DNA of 64,000 bases from PALSA-612 sp963773055 (lineage in GTDB: Bacteria; Actinomycetota; Thermoleophilia; Gaiellales; Gaiellaceae), in assembly GCA_963773055.1 (NCBI GenBank), contig CAVYZL010000003.1, forward strand, positions 1 to 64,000, in the 5' to 3' direction. How positions within the stretch are numbered: position 1 is the stretch's first letter; every line of letters begins with the position of its first letter. The position numbers and the translations under genes are program-made. The notes under the pieces are model-generated. The model searched no databases and had not been told where the DNA came from. It saw only the letters and a program-made list of their open reading frames with translations. Below, one piece after another: positions 49,773-58,759 of the stretch.

Positions 49773-49903
49773 CGCTCGAGCAGTTCGATCGTCGGCTCGA
49801 CGTCTACGGCCGCGCGTGGGAGCGGAAGGGCGTCGATGCGTTCGTCGCCTGCTTCACCGAAGACGCTGTCTGGAGGCGAGCCACTGCCGACCTGATCACC
49901 TAG
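49769..49903 (+). pseudogene. Truncated SnoaL/NTF2-like fragment
   Basis: 44 codons (MTLEQFDRRLDVYGRAWERK then GVDAFVACFTEDAVW) that match only the first alpha-helix and strand of SnoaL/NTF2-like folds, then a stop. The text after EDAVWRR is not conserved in kind. It overlaps the HNH stop by 4 nt. Probably the remnant of a gene whose 3' part was deleted; a real micro-protein is less likely. Confidence 0.6.
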
Positions 49904-49913
49904 GCTCCCCGGC

Positions 49914-50379
49914 ATGAAGATCTTCAACCTCAACAGCGACGAGTGGGACGGGACGAGGGACCGCGAGGGCTGGCGCATCAGCGGCGCGGTCGTCGGCCGG
50001 CGCATCGGCGGTGAGCTGATCGGCGCGGGCCTGTACGAGATCGAGCCCGGCAGCAGGCTCTGGCCGTACCACACCCACCACTTGAACGAGGAGTGGGTGA
50101 TCGTGCTCCGGGGCGAGCCGACGGTGCGCACGCCCGAGGGCGAGCAGGTGTTGAAGGAGGGTGACGTCGTCTGCTTTCCGCGGGGCAAGGACGGCGCGCA
50201 TCAGATCATCAACCGAACGGGCTCGCCCATGTCGCGTGCTCATGCTCTCCTCGATGGTCCCCGGCGAGATCATCGAGTACCTCGACACTGGAAAGGTTCT
50301 CGCCAAGGGCGTCGACGACGAAGACGTCATGTTCGCGAGGCCGGGCCCCGCGGTCGAGTACTGGGAAGACGAGGACTAG
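49914..50379 (+). CDS. Cupin-domain protein, one frameshift
   Basis: From ATG 49914 (MKIFNLNSDEWDGTRDR). WPYHTHHLNEEWVIVLRGE is cupin motif 1 with two His and one Glu as metal ligands, and FPRGKDGAHQIINRTGSP is motif 2 with the final His. A shift near 50230 (one extra T after ATG) joins GSPM to RVLMLSSMVPGE, and the end reads VEYWEDED. About 154 residues. Such single cupins bind metal and act on small molecules or in sugar-phosphate isomerisation; no reaction is assignable. Confidence 0.75.
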
Positions 50380-50388
50380 ACCGGCTCG

Positions 50389-50952
50389 GTGCCCGAGGCG
50401 CAGCTCAAGGACTCTGGCTCAGGGCTCGCACCCGCCACGGAGGGCTGGTTCGTGGTGAACGTCCATGATGCCGAGTGGTGGTTCGCGGACAGCAGAGGCG
50501 CGGCGTGCTGGTTCGAGAGCGAGTACGGCGAGCCGCCGGTCGAGTTCACGCAGCTCGGGATCCGCGTCACCGTGCTCGAGCCGGGACAGCCTTCCCTCTA
50601 CCACGCCGAGTCCTCGCAGGAGGCGTTCCTGGTGCTGTCGGGAGAGTGCAGGCTGCTCGTCGAAGGCGAGGAGCGGCTGCTGCGGCCGTGGGACTTCTTC
50701 CACTCGCCGCCGTGGACCGAGCACGCGTTCGTCGGCGCGGGCGACGGGCCGTGCGTGATCCTGATGGCGGGGGCACGCGGGCTCGCGACGCAGCCGGACG
50801 AGTTGCAGGTGCGGTACCCGGTGTCGGAGCTCGCCGCGCGCTACGGCGCCGGCGTGGAGGAGGAGACATCCGATCCGGCGCAGGCGTACGCGACAGCCGA
50901 GTGGTTCCGGCGAGAGCGGCCGCCGTACTGGTTCCGCCTGCCCTGGGCGTAG
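50389..50952 (+). CDS. Cupin-domain protein
   Basis: 187 residues from GTG 50389, 9 nt after the preceding cupin. YHAESSQEAFLVLSGECRL is cupin motif 1 with H and E ligands, and FFHSPPWTEHAFVGAG contains the second motif. The last 60 residues (YPVSELAARYGAGVEEE to RPPYWFRLPWA) form an extra tail typical of one group of bicupin-like regulators. Function unknown. Confidence 0.75.
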   Translation: MPEAQLKDSGSGLAPATEGWFVVNVHDAEWWFADSRGAACWFESEYGEPPVEFTQLGIRVTVLEPGQPSLYHAESSQEAFLVLSGECRLLVEGEERLLRPWDFFHSPPWTEHAFVGAGDGPCVILMAGARGLATQPDELQVRYPVSELAARYGAGVEEETSDPAQAYATAEWFRRERPPYWFRLPWA

Positions 50953-50992
50953 TCGGCCACCACCAGAGCGTAAGGTCCGAGAGGAGAGCGCG

Positions 50993-51328
50993 ATGAGCGA
51001 CGAGCCCGAGACGAAAGGCGTCACGACCGAGGTACTCGGAACAGTCGACCTCGGCCCCGAGATCGAGGGCATGGCCGGCCGCCAGCTCCGGATGCGCATG
51101 GTGACCATCGAGCCCGGAGGGGTCTTCGGCCCGGTTCACGACCACATAGACCGACCGGGCATCGTCTACATCCTGCAAGGGACGATCACCGACCATCGAA
51201 ACGGAGTCGCGACGGACTACGGGCCGGGACTGGGCTGGCCCGAGGATCGGAACACCACCCATTGGCTCGAGAACAGAGGAACGATCCCGGCGGTGGAGAT
51301 CTCGGTCGACATCGTCAGACAGGAGTAA
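50993..51328 (+). CDS. Small cupin-domain protein
   Basis: 111 residues from ATG 50993; GAGAGGAGAG just upstream is a usable ribosome-binding site. A single cupin fold: FGPVHDHIDRPGIVYILQG gives the metal-binding HxH...E set, and NTTHWLENRGTIPAVEI holds the second His. Third cupin gene in a row here. Confidence 0.8.
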   Translation: MSDEPETKGVTTEVLGTVDLGPEIEGMAGRQLRMRMVTIEPGGVFGPVHDHIDRPGIVYILQGTITDHRNGVATDYGPGLGWPEDRNTTHWLENRGTIPAVEISVDIVRQE

Positions 51329-51383
51329 GAGGGCCGCTCGCAGTGGAAGCTCAACCCTCTGGCTGGGACCATCTCGCCTAGCC

Positions 51384-51773
<390 letters not shown>

Positions 51774-51825
51774 GCGCGGCCGCAAGAACGCGCGGTTTCG
51801 GCGAAAAACCTACGATGGTGCGCCA

Positions 51826-52185
51826 ATGGGCTATCCCGTCGTCCACTTCGAGATCAACACCGCCGCCGGGCCGGAGCTCGCGCGCTTCTACGCGGAGGCG
51901 TTTGGCTGGACTACGCGGCCTGACGGCGACGACTACGTCCAGATCCAGACGAACGGCGTCTGCGCGGGGACCGGTGCTCCCGGGATCGACGGAGGCATCG
52001 GCCCGAGCGATCCGGGCGACGACTTCGTCACCTTCTATGTCCAGGTTCCGGACGTGGCGGAGACGCTCGCGCAGGTGGTCGAGCTCGGCGCGGAGGTCGA
52101 CATGCCGCCGACCGAGGCGGGCCTAATCGTCTTCGCGATCTTTCGCGACCCGGCCGGCAACCGCATCGGCCTCGTTCGCGCTTGA
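51826..52185 (+). CDS. VOC/glyoxalase-superfamily protein
   Basis: 119 residues from ATG 51826. PVVHFEINTAAGPELARFYA (first metal His), FVTFYVQVPDVAETLAQVVE and IFRDPAGNRIGLVRA are the paired beta-alpha-beta-beta-beta units of the vicinal-oxygen-chelate fold, with Glu/His-type ligands. Reaction unknown; single-domain members act as dimers. Confidence 0.82.
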   Translation: MGYPVVHFEINTAAGPELARFYAEAFGWTTRPDGDDYVQIQTNGVCAGTGAPGIDGGIGPSDPGDDFVTFYVQVPDVAETLAQVVELGAEVDMPPTEAGLIVFAIFRDPAGNRIGLVRA

Positions 52186-52246
52186 CCTAGCGGCTCGTGT
52201 CCACGACGCAGAAGCGGTTGGCCGTCGAACAAACGAGAGGAGCACC

Positions 52247-52666
52247 ATGAGCCCAGCAAAAAAGAAAAACGGATTCAGCGCCGAGGAGAAGGCCGCGATG
52301 AGAGCGCGCGCCAAGGAGCTGAAGGCGGCAGAGGACGGTGAGACCGCCGTCCGCGAGGCATTCGCTGCGATGTCGCCGTCCGATCGCGCGATGGGCAAGC
52401 GGCTGCACGAGATCGTCAAGACATCCGCGCCGGAGCTAACGCCGAAGACCTGGTACGGGATGCCGGCGTACGCGAAGAAGGACGGCAAGGTCGTCTGTTT
52501 CTTCCGCAACGCGACGAAGTTCAAGGAGCGCTACGCGATGTTCGGCTTCAACGACTCCGCGAGCCTCGACGACGGTTCCATGTGGCCCGTCGCGTACGCG
52601 CTGACGAAGCTGACCACCGCAGACGAGAAGAAGATCGCAGCGCTCGTGAAGAAGGCGGTGCGCTGA
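52247..52666 (+). CDS. DUF1801 (YdhG-like) protein
   Basis: 139 residues from ATG 52247, with AGAGGAG as ribosome-binding site. A lysine-rich N-terminal tail is followed by KTWYGMPAYAKKDGKVVCFF and KERYAMFGFNDSASLDDG, the conserved core of DUF1801 proteins. The fold is alpha/beta; the role is not established, though some relatives are called iron-chaperone-like. It lies alone between the VOC gene and convergent cupin. Confidence 0.8.
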   Translation: MSPAKKKNGFSAEEKAAMRARAKELKAAEDGETAVREAFAAMSPSDRAMGKRLHEIVKTSAPELTPKTWYGMPAYAKKDGKVVCFFRNATKFKERYAMFGFNDSASLDDGSMWPVAYALTKLTTADEKKIAALVKKAVR

Positions 52667-52672
52667 CGGAGC

Positions 52673-53020
52673 TCAGCGGCGCAGGTAGGCGTCGTCGCCG
52701 CTGATCCAGTCTTCTCGCCGCGGCGAGAAGACGTCGAGCAGGACGGAGTCGACGATCGCCTCGACCTCGTGCGGGACGTTCGCTGCCAGTGGCACGCTCG
52801 ACCCGGCATTCACCACGCGCTCCTCGCCGTCGGCGACGAAGCGCACGCGGCCATCGAGCACGGTGACGATCTGCTCGTTCTCGTGCTCGTGCATCGGAAC
52901 GGACCCGCCCTCGAGCAGGGTCACGCGCGCGAGCGTCATCGTCTCGGTGTGGATCAACTGCCGGCCGAGTGTCTTGCTCATCCACTCGATCGGCGTGCCC
53001 GCCCACTCGTAGACATCCAT
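52673..53020 (-). CDS. Cupin-domain protein
   Basis: 115 residues from ATG 53020. SVPMHEHENEQIVTVLDGRV holds the HxH...E ligands of cupin motif 1, and PLAANVPHEVEAIVDSV is motif 2. It is the fourth cupin in about 3 kb. It is read in the same direction as the formamidase-family gene, 14 nt upstream of it, so the two are probably one operon. Confidence 0.82.
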   Translation of the reverse strand: MDVYEWAGTPIEWMSKTLGRQLIHTETMTLARVTLLEGGSVPMHEHENEQIVTVLDGRVRFVADGEERVVNAGSSVPLAANVPHEVEAIVDSVLLDVFSPRREDWISGDDAYLRR

Positions 53021-53034
53021 CGCAGCGAGCGTAT

Positions 53035-53967
53035 CTACTCGCGGAAAACGGCGAGCGGCAGGAGCGCGCTGACGACATACTCGCCCGCGTCGACGATCTC
53101 GGAGATCCGGAGATCGACGCAGAGGCTCGCAAGGACGTACGCGTCCTCGCGCAAGAGGTCGTACTCGGCCGCGAGGTGGTCGATCATCGCGCGCACCGCT
53201 TCCTGCGCCGCGACGTAGAGATCCGGCCCGACGCCGGTCGTCCCGTACCAGCCGCCGGCATCGACGCGCGGCGTCAGCCCGCCCGAGGTCCGGTACTGCG
53301 GGGCCGGGATCGAGCGGCCCTTCTCGAGCGTGAAGCGAAGCTCACCGTACATCGGCGCCTCGATGCCCATGACGCAGACCTCGCCGTCGCCCTGCGCCGC
53401 GTGCGCGTCCCCGCAGCTGAAGAGCGCTCCCTGCACCTGCACCGGCAGGTAGAGCGTCGTGCCCTTGACGAGCTGGCGCGTGTCCATGTTCCCGCCGAAC
53501 GTGCCCGGCGGCATCACCTCCTGCGCCGCCGCACCGACCGGGCAGACGCCCATCGTCCCGAAGAACGGCTCGACGGGGATCGCGATGTCGTCCCGCAGAA
53601 ACGCGAACCTCCCGTCCGAGAGGTCGAAGATGCGGAGATACGGGTCGGGGAAGTCGTCGGGCAGGAGGCCGGCGCCGGGGATGATCGCCGTGAAGCCCCA
53701 ACCGCGCGTCTGCAGGTCGAGGATCTCGACGGCCAGCGTGTCGCCAGGCTCCGCGCCGTCCACCGCGACCGGCCCCGCCAGCGGGTACACGCGATCCCAG
53801 TCGAGCGCCGCGACGACATCAGCGTCCGACCCGGGCGTGATCTGATTGTCCGAGACATCGCGAGTCTCGAACGTGACCGTATCGCCGCTCGCGATCGTCA
53901 ACACCGGCTCGTTGCCCGTGTCCCACTTGAAATGGACGCGGTCGGGTGGAAACGCGTGCTTCGCCAT
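53035..53967 (-). CDS. Acetamidase/formamidase family protein
   Basis: 310 residues from ATG 53967 (MAKHAFPPDRVHFKWD). PGDTLAVEILDLQTRGWGF, FGGNMDTRQLVKGTTLYLPV and GDAHAAQGDGEVCVMGIEAP are conserved in FmdA/AmdA-type amidases, with the acidic and His residues at the metal site. These enzymes cleave formamide, acetamide or related small amides to the acid and ammonia. The downstream cupin may be functionally linked. The true substrate is not identified. Confidence 0.85.
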   Translation of the reverse strand: MAKHAFPPDRVHFKWDTGNEPVLTIASGDTVTFETRDVSDNQITPGSDADVVAALDWDRVYPLAGPVAVDGAEPGDTLAVEILDLQTRGWGFTAIIPGAGLLPDDFPDPYLRIFDLSDGRFAFLRDDIAIPVEPFFGTMGVCPVGAAAQEVMPPGTFGGNMDTRQLVKGTTLYLPVQVQGALFSCGDAHAAQGDGEVCVMGIEAPMYGELRFTLEKGRSIPAPQYRTSGGLTPRVDAGGWYGTTGVGPDLYVAAQEAVRAMIDHLAAEYDLLREDAYVLASLCVDLRISEIVDAGEYVVSALLPLAVFRE

Positions 53968-53969
53968 CG

Positions 53970-54410
53970 TCAGCGCACGAGCTTGCCGCTCGCGCGGACG
54001 ACTAGCCAGAGACCGCCGAACTCGCTGACGCCCTGACAGAGAACCTGGCCCGGCTTCTTCTCCCCCACGTAGTAGTAGAGCGGCCGCCCGCCGTACGTGA
54101 CGTGCTTCTTTCCGTCGGGCCGAGTGATGGTGCCGACGAGTGTGCGCTTGGCGCCCTTCCCAGCCTGGGGGAACGAGCTGACGAGAACCGGCGGCCACGC
54201 CTTCGCGCACGCGCCCGAGCACACGCTCCGGTGCTTCGGGTCCTTCGTGAACGCGTAGACCGCCCGTCCGTTCCCCGCGAACAGGATCTGGCCGTACTGC
54301 GATTTGGCGACGTAGAGCGTGTCTGCCCGCGCGTGCGCAGATGGCATCGCTGCGGGCGCGGCGAGTGCGGCCAGGAGCGTGACGAGCGCAACGAGACGAA
54401 GCGGGCTCAT
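53970..54410 (-). CDS. Secreted COG4315-type repeat protein
   Basis: 146 residues from ATG 54410 with a signal peptide (VALVTLLAALAAPAAMPSA). Two YxxxxD/YYY-type repeats follow: NGRAVYAFTKDPKHRSVCSG with paired Cys, and GRPLYYYVGEKKPGQ. The C-terminus GLWLVVRASGKLVR is shared with the remnant at 55998-56072. Family members (COG4315, PF03640 lipoprotein type) are exported with unknown role. Downstream neighbour is the formamidase gene 2 nt away. Confidence 0.8.
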   Translation of the reverse strand: MSPLRLVALVTLLAALAAPAAMPSAHARADTLYVAKSQYGQILFAGNGRAVYAFTKDPKHRSVCSGACAKAWPPVLVSSFPQAGKGAKRTLVGTITRPDGKKHVTYGGRPLYYYVGEKKPGQVLCQGVSEFGGLWLVVRASGKLVR

Positions 54411-54483
54411 CGGGCGACCACTGTATTTGGCGCCGACGCTTGACGCAATTCGCTCGAACGCCGACAATCGGGGCTCCCCGGTC

Positions 54484-54490
54484 AAGGAGG
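54484..54490 (+). promoter_or_regulatory. Shine-Dalgarno site for the DUF1326 gene
   Basis: AAGGAGG, a near-perfect ribosome-binding site, lies 5 nt before ATG 54496 and fixes that start. Confidence 0.8.
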
Positions 54491-54495
54491 CTGCG

Positions 54496-55099
54496 ATGTC
54501 CTGGCACCTGAAGGGCAGCTACGTCGAGACCTGCTCGTGCGAGCTGATGTGCCCGTGCAATATGTCGTTCGACCACGGCGCGACGTACGACTACTGCCGC
54601 GTCACGCTCGTGTTCAACATTCGCGAGGGCGAAATCGACGGCACGGATGTCGGTCGGGCTCAAGGTGGCGGCCATCGCCGACACGCCAAAGGTCATGACC
54701 GACGGCAACTGGAAACTCGGCATGTTCATCGACGAGAACGCGACCGACGAGCAAGCGGACAAGCTCGGAGCCGTCTTCAGCGGCCAGATGGGCGGGCCGA
54801 TGGCGGCGCTGGGGCCGCTCGTCGGCGAGGTGCTCGGTGTCGAGCGCGCCCCGATCGAGGTCGTCGACGACGGCCTGAGCCACAGCGTCAAGATCGGTGA
54901 CTCGATCGACTTCGAGATCGAGGACATTGTCCCGTTCGGTGTCGAGACGGGCGAGCCGGTCCGGCTCGTCGGCATGTTCCATCCGGTCAGCTCGACGCTA
55001 ACGGCTGCCGAGGCCAAGCGCTCGAAGATCAGCGCGTTCGGTATCGAGTACGAGGGGAAGACCGGGCTCTCGACGTCCGAGTTCTCCTGGGCAGCCTGA
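54496..55099 (+). CDS. DUF1326 domain protein, one frameshift
   Basis: ATG 54496 opens MSWHLKGSYVETCSCELMCP, the Cys-rich start of DUF1326 (CSC and CPC pairs). After a shift at about 54650 (one extra base joining GTDV to GLKVAAI) it runs to WAA at 55099: KLGMFIDENATDEQADKLGA and RSKISAFGIEYEGKTG are the family core. About 200 residues. DUF1326 proteins frequently sit beside DUF2182 membrane proteins, as here (7-nt gap). The N-terminal cysteines suggest metal binding, but no function is proven. Confidence 0.8.
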
Positions 55100-55106
55100 C
55101 GACGGG

Positions 55107-55991
55107 TTGACCGCCTCGGCCCACGCGGAAGCGCCGCGTCAACCCGGCGGGCTCGGACCCGCCTTCGCCGCAGTGCGCACGCGACTCGGGCTCGTGGCGC
55201 TGCTGTTCGTCCTCGCCGCGATCGGCTGGTGGTGGACCTACGGCGAGATGCAGGACATGGACGGCGGGCCGTGGACCGACCTCGGGACGCTCGGCTGGTT
55301 CGTCGGTGTCTGGATCGTGATGATGGCGGCGATGATGTTCCCGTCGGTCGCCCCGACGGTCGCCCTCTATTCGAAGCTGACGAAGTCCCGCTCGCCGGCA
55401 GCGCCGCTCCTCTTCACGGCCGGGTACCTCCTGATGTGGGCGGCCGTCGGCGTGCTCGCGTTCGCGGTCGCGGCGGGCGGCGGCTGGGCGGTGAGCGACG
55501 TGCTCGCGTGGGATCGGGCCGGGCGCTGGATCGCCGGCGCGACGCTCATAGTCGCGGCGATCTACGAGCTGACGCCGCTGAAGGACGTCTGCCTCGGCAA
55601 GTGCCGCAGCCCGCTCGGCTTTCTACTCGGCTCCTGGAGGGATGGGCTGCAGGGCGCCGTGGACATGGGAGCGCGGCACGGCGCGTGGTGCATCGGGTGC
55701 TGCTGGGCGCTGATGGCGTCCCTCTTCGCGCTCGGCGTCATGAGCATCGCCTGGATGGCGTTCGTCGCCGGGCTGATCGCTCTCGAGAAGCTCCTTCCGT
55801 GGCGACGGGTGGCGACGTACGGAACTGCGGCGATCCTCCTTACGCTGGGCGTGCTGCTCCTCTCGGCGCCGGATGCGATACCGGGCCTCACGGTCCCGGG
55901 AAGCGGCTCGCCGAGCATGCAGATGGGCGGGTCGCCGGAGCCGATGAGCCCTTCGCCGATGAGCCCGTCTCCGGAGCCGATGAGCCCGTAG
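55107..55991 (+). CDS. DUF2182 multi-pass membrane protein
   Basis: 294 residues, TTG start at 55107, 7 nt after the DUF1326 stop. Six to seven hydrophobic segments include LGLVALLFVLAAIGWWW, GVWIVMMAAMMFPSVAP (conserved MMAAMMxP motif) and GAWCIGCCWALMASLFALGV, with conserved Cys pairs CLGKCR and CIGCC. The C-terminus is a Met/Ser/Pro repeat (SPSPMSPSPEPMSP). The gene pair DUF1326-DUF2182 is recurrent and the Cys-rich motifs suggest copper or other metal handling; this is inference. Confidence 0.8.
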   Translation: MTASAHAEAPRQPGGLGPAFAAVRTRLGLVALLFVLAAIGWWWTYGEMQDMDGGPWTDLGTLGWFVGVWIVMMAAMMFPSVAPTVALYSKLTKSRSPAAPLLFTAGYLLMWAAVGVLAFAVAAGGGWAVSDVLAWDRAGRWIAGATLIVAAIYELTPLKDVCLGKCRSPLGFLLGSWRDGLQGAVDMGARHGAWCIGCCWALMASLFALGVMSIAWMAFVAGLIALEKLLPWRRVATYGTAAILLTLGVLLLSAPDAIPGLTVPGSGSPSMQMGGSPEPMSPSPMSPSPEPMSP

Positions 55992-55997
55992 CGCGGT

Positions 55998-56072
55998 CTA
56001 GCGCACGAGCCTGCCGCTGCCGCGGACGACGAGCCACAGTCCGCCGAACTCGCTGAGGTCCTGGCAGAGCAC
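55998..56072 (-). pseudogene. C-terminal remnant of the COG4315-type gene
   Basis: Read on the minus strand, this short stretch encodes VLCQDLSEFGGLWLVVRGSG then RLVR and a TAG. Twenty of the 24 residues from VLCQ to LVR match the C-terminus of the gene at 53970. No start or upstream part exists; it directly abuts the ABC permease stop. It is the leftover of a duplicated and deleted copy, so an event once joined the 54 kb and 56 kb ends of this segment. Confidence 0.8.
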
Positions 56073-56075
56073 CTC

Positions 56076-56882
56076 CTAGGGCGCGACGCCGACGTCGCGG
56101 CGATCGAAGACGGCGGCACCCACGGAGACGGCGACCACGGCGATCGCCGCGAGCACAAGCGCGTGGCCGGCGGACAGGCCGCTCCGCAGCGGGTCGCCGG
56201 CCGCGTAGTGGTACCAGGGCGAGAGCCACCGGATGACGTGGATCGCGTCGACGAGCGGCGCGAGCCCGTTGATCAGGTACCCGGCGACGCCGGCCGCGGC
56301 ACTGAGGCCGATCGCGAGCGAGCGTCGGCCCGTCGCGGCGCCGAGCGCGAACGCGAGGCATCCGATCGCGACCGCGAGGAGGAACGCGCTCGTCGTCGCG
56401 GCGGCGAGATGGCCGACGGAGACGTCCATGCCCGCCGCGGTCGTGGCGATCGCGAGCGTCACGAAGAGGACGAGGGCCAGCCCCAGCAGCTCGAGGGCGA
56501 CGGAGCCCGCCTTCTCGAGCGCCAGACGAATCCGCGAGATCGGGTTCGCGAGCAGCATGTCGAGCGTCCCCTGCTCCTCCTCACCCGCGATCGCGCGCGC
56601 GCCGGCGCCGATGGCGGCGACAACGAGGAGCAGCGGCACCATGAGCGAGTAGAGCTCCGTCCCGAGGAAGCCCTGCGCCGTCGAGATGTCGAACCCGCCG
56701 AACGAGAAGAACGCCTTCAGCTCCTCGGGATACGACTCCTCGAGCTTTGCGAGCGCGGGGTTGTCGCGCACCGTCGGCCAGAGACAGACGATGAGCACGC
56801 AGTAGCCCGCGAGGCCGAGGCTCCACCACGCGAACGGGCGCCGCACGTCGCGGAGGCCTTTCAGCAGCACGCCGCGCAGCAC
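56076..56882 (-). CDS. ABC-2-type transporter permease
   Basis: 268 residues from GTG 56882, sharing one base with the TAG of the ATP-binding gene (TAGTG). Six hydrophobic segments, the first SLGLAGYCVLIVCLWPTV and later LYSLMVPLLLVVAAIGAGAR followed by EEEQGTLDMLLANPISR, the conserved ABC-2 cytoplasmic loop. It forms the membrane channel of a drug- or lipid-type exporter with the preceding ATPase. Confidence 0.88.
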   Translation of the reverse strand: MLRGVLLKGLRDVRRPFAWWSLGLAGYCVLIVCLWPTVRDNPALAKLEESYPEELKAFFSFGGFDISTAQGFLGTELYSLMVPLLLVVAAIGAGARAIAGEEEQGTLDMLLANPISRIRLALEKAGSVALELLGLALVLFVTLAIATTAAGMDVSVGHLAAATTSAFLLAVAIGCLAFALGAATGRRSLAIGLSAAAGVAGYLINGLAPLVDAIHVIRWLSPWYHYAAGDPLRSGLSAGHALVLAAIAVVAVSVGAAVFDRRDVGVAP

Positions 56883-57772
56883 TACTCCGCCTTCCCGTAG
56901 AGGCCGAGGAAGACGTCCTCGAGGTCGGCCTCGTGGCTGTCGATGCCGAGCACCTCGAAGCGTGCGAGCGCCTTCACGAGCGGGTCGGCCGGTCCCTCGA
57001 GCGCGAAGACCACGGTCGGTCCGCGCCGCTCCACCTCACGGACGCGGGGCAGGCCCGCGAACGCATCGGACGGCGGCGGCGAGACGAACGAGACCTCCAT
57101 GCGCCCCGGCGCCCGCGTCCGGAGGTTCTCGACCGAGTCGACGGTGACGAGCCGTCCGTCGCGGATCACGCCGACACGGTCGGCGATGTGCTGCACCTCC
57201 GGCAGGACGTGCGAGGAGAGGAACACCGTCCGTCCGGCCGCAGTCGTCTCCCGCACGAGCTCCGCGAACACCTGCTGCATCAGCGGGTCGAGGCCGGACG
57301 TGGGCTCGTCGAGGACGAGCAGGTCGGGTTGATGCATGAACGCCTGGACGATCCCCACCTTCTGCCGGTTTCCGCGCGAGAGAGCGCGGATCGGGACGTC
57401 GAGGTCGAGCTGGAAGCGGCCGGCGAGCCTAGTCGCCTCGGAGACGTCCGTGAGACCGCGGAGCGACGCGAAGTACTCCACGAGCTGTCCACCCGTGAGC
57501 TTCTCGTAGAGCCGCGCTTCGCCCGGGAGGTAACCGAGGCGGCGACGTAGCTCGACGCTGCTCCGCCGGACGTCCGACCCGAACAGCTCGACCCGGCCCT
57601 CCGTCGGCCTGATCAGATCGAGGAGCATCCGGATCGTCGTCGTCTTGCCGGCACCGTTCGGTCCGAGGTACCCGAACACCTCGCCCTGCTCGACCTCGAA
57701 CTCGAGCTCGACGACGCCTCGCCGCGACCCGTAGCTCTTAGTCAGCCCCAGCGCGCGTACGACCGCAGTCAC
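56882..57772 (-). CDS. ABC transporter ATP-binding protein
   Basis: 296 residues. Walker A GPNGAGKT, Q-loop block, signature LSRGNRQKVG, Walker B LLVLDEPTSGLD and the switch LSSHVLPEVQH are all intact. The C-terminal extension of about 80 residues (VSFVSPPPSDAFAGLP) is the regulatory tail seen in DrrA/Nod-type exporters. It works with the ABC-2 permease just downstream. Confidence 0.93.
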   Translation of the reverse strand: MTAVVRALGLTKSYGSRRGVVELEFEVEQGEVFGYLGPNGAGKTTTIRMLLDLIRPTEGRVELFGSDVRRSSVELRRRLGYLPGEARLYEKLTGGQLVEYFASLRGLTDVSEATRLAGRFQLDLDVPIRALSRGNRQKVGIVQAFMHQPDLLVLDEPTSGLDPLMQQVFAELVRETTAAGRTVFLSSHVLPEVQHIADRVGVIRDGRLVTVDSVENLRTRAPGRMEVSFVSPPPSDAFAGLPRVREVERRGPTVVFALEGPADPLVKALARFEVLGIDSHEADLEDVFLGLYGKAE

Positions 57773-57805
57773 GCTCGAAGCATGTCCGATATCGCCACGC
57801 TGCCG

Positions 57806-58684
57806 TTAGTGCTGGCCGGACGCGTGCGTGAGCCTCGAAAGCGGCTGCAAGTGGACGAGCGGGCGGAGGAGGTACACGGCCAGCGCGGCAAAGGAGAGCC
57901 CCAGCATCGTCATGAAGATCGCGCTCACACCGGACGCGTTCGGATCGCCGTTCACGTACATCGCGATCGCCATCGACGCGACGGCGACTCCGACGAGCCC
58001 GAACCACCCGACGATCGTGTACAGGGCCTTCGACGCCCAGGCAGTCGGTCTCGCGAGCCCGACGCACGTGATGACGGTGGCCGGCAGGAAGACGCCCAGA
58101 TCGAGCATCGCGATCGTCCAGAAGAACGTCGGCCCGGCGAGATACCCCTTGTCGCTTGGTGACGAGCTCATCGTGTCGGCGAGCGCCGGGAGATAACGGG
58201 CGAAGGCGGCGAAGCCTAGTGCGGGCAGCACGATCAGCCCGAGCCGGCGTGCCGTACGCCTACGGAGCGCAATCCGCTCCGCATCGATCGTGCGCCAGGC
58301 CTCGACGACGACGAGCCAGCCTGCTGCGAACAAGGTGACGCAGAGGGGGAAGAGCAGCTGGTTGTTGCCGGGCAGTCGCTCGTACTCCGGCCCGACGATG
58401 TACTGGGCGAACATGTACGCGGTGTACGCGCCGATTCCGAGTGCGAGCGCGTGGCCCGCGATGTCGCCGCACGAGACGAGGAACGCCGCGAACAGCGCGA
58501 GCGGAGCGACGACGAACAGCGAGACGGCATCGAGCCCGATCGTCTGGTTGCGAAGGGTCTCCGTCACGCGGTAGTCGATAACACCGGTGACGAGGGGTCC
58601 GAGGAGAGCCACGAGCGCGAGACCAATGCCGATGACGACGAGCCCGGCTGCAAGCCACCGTCGTGCTGTCCGGGAAGCGGCCAT
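57806..58684 (-). CDS. Multi-pass membrane protein of unknown function
   Basis: 292 residues from ATG 58684 with about eight hydrophobic segments, e.g. LAAGLVVIGIGLALVALLGP and SLFVVAPLALFAAFLVSCGD. No catalytic motif is evident; conserved charged residues inside the membrane are few. It lies 33 bp upstream of the ABC ATPase on the same strand. It may be a permease-like or sensor-type protein, but I cannot assign it. Confidence 0.6.
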   Translation of the reverse strand: MAASRTARRWLAAGLVVIGIGLALVALLGPLVTGVIDYRVTETLRNQTIGLDAVSLFVVAPLALFAAFLVSCGDIAGHALALGIGAYTAYMFAQYIVGPEYERLPGNNQLLFPLCVTLFAAGWLVVVEAWRTIDAERIALRRRTARRLGLIVLPALGFAAFARYLPALADTMSSSPSDKGYLAGPTFFWTIAMLDLGVFLPATVITCVGLARPTAWASKALYTIVGWFGLVGVAVASMAIAMYVNGDPNASGVSAIFMTMLGLSFAALAVYLLRPLVHLQPLSRLTHASGQH

Positions 58685-58759
58685 GCCACAGCCTTGCTCG
58701 CCGCCGGGCCGCAGGGAATCGGGAAATCTCCCGATCGAGGCGCGGAGAACTACGAGGCG

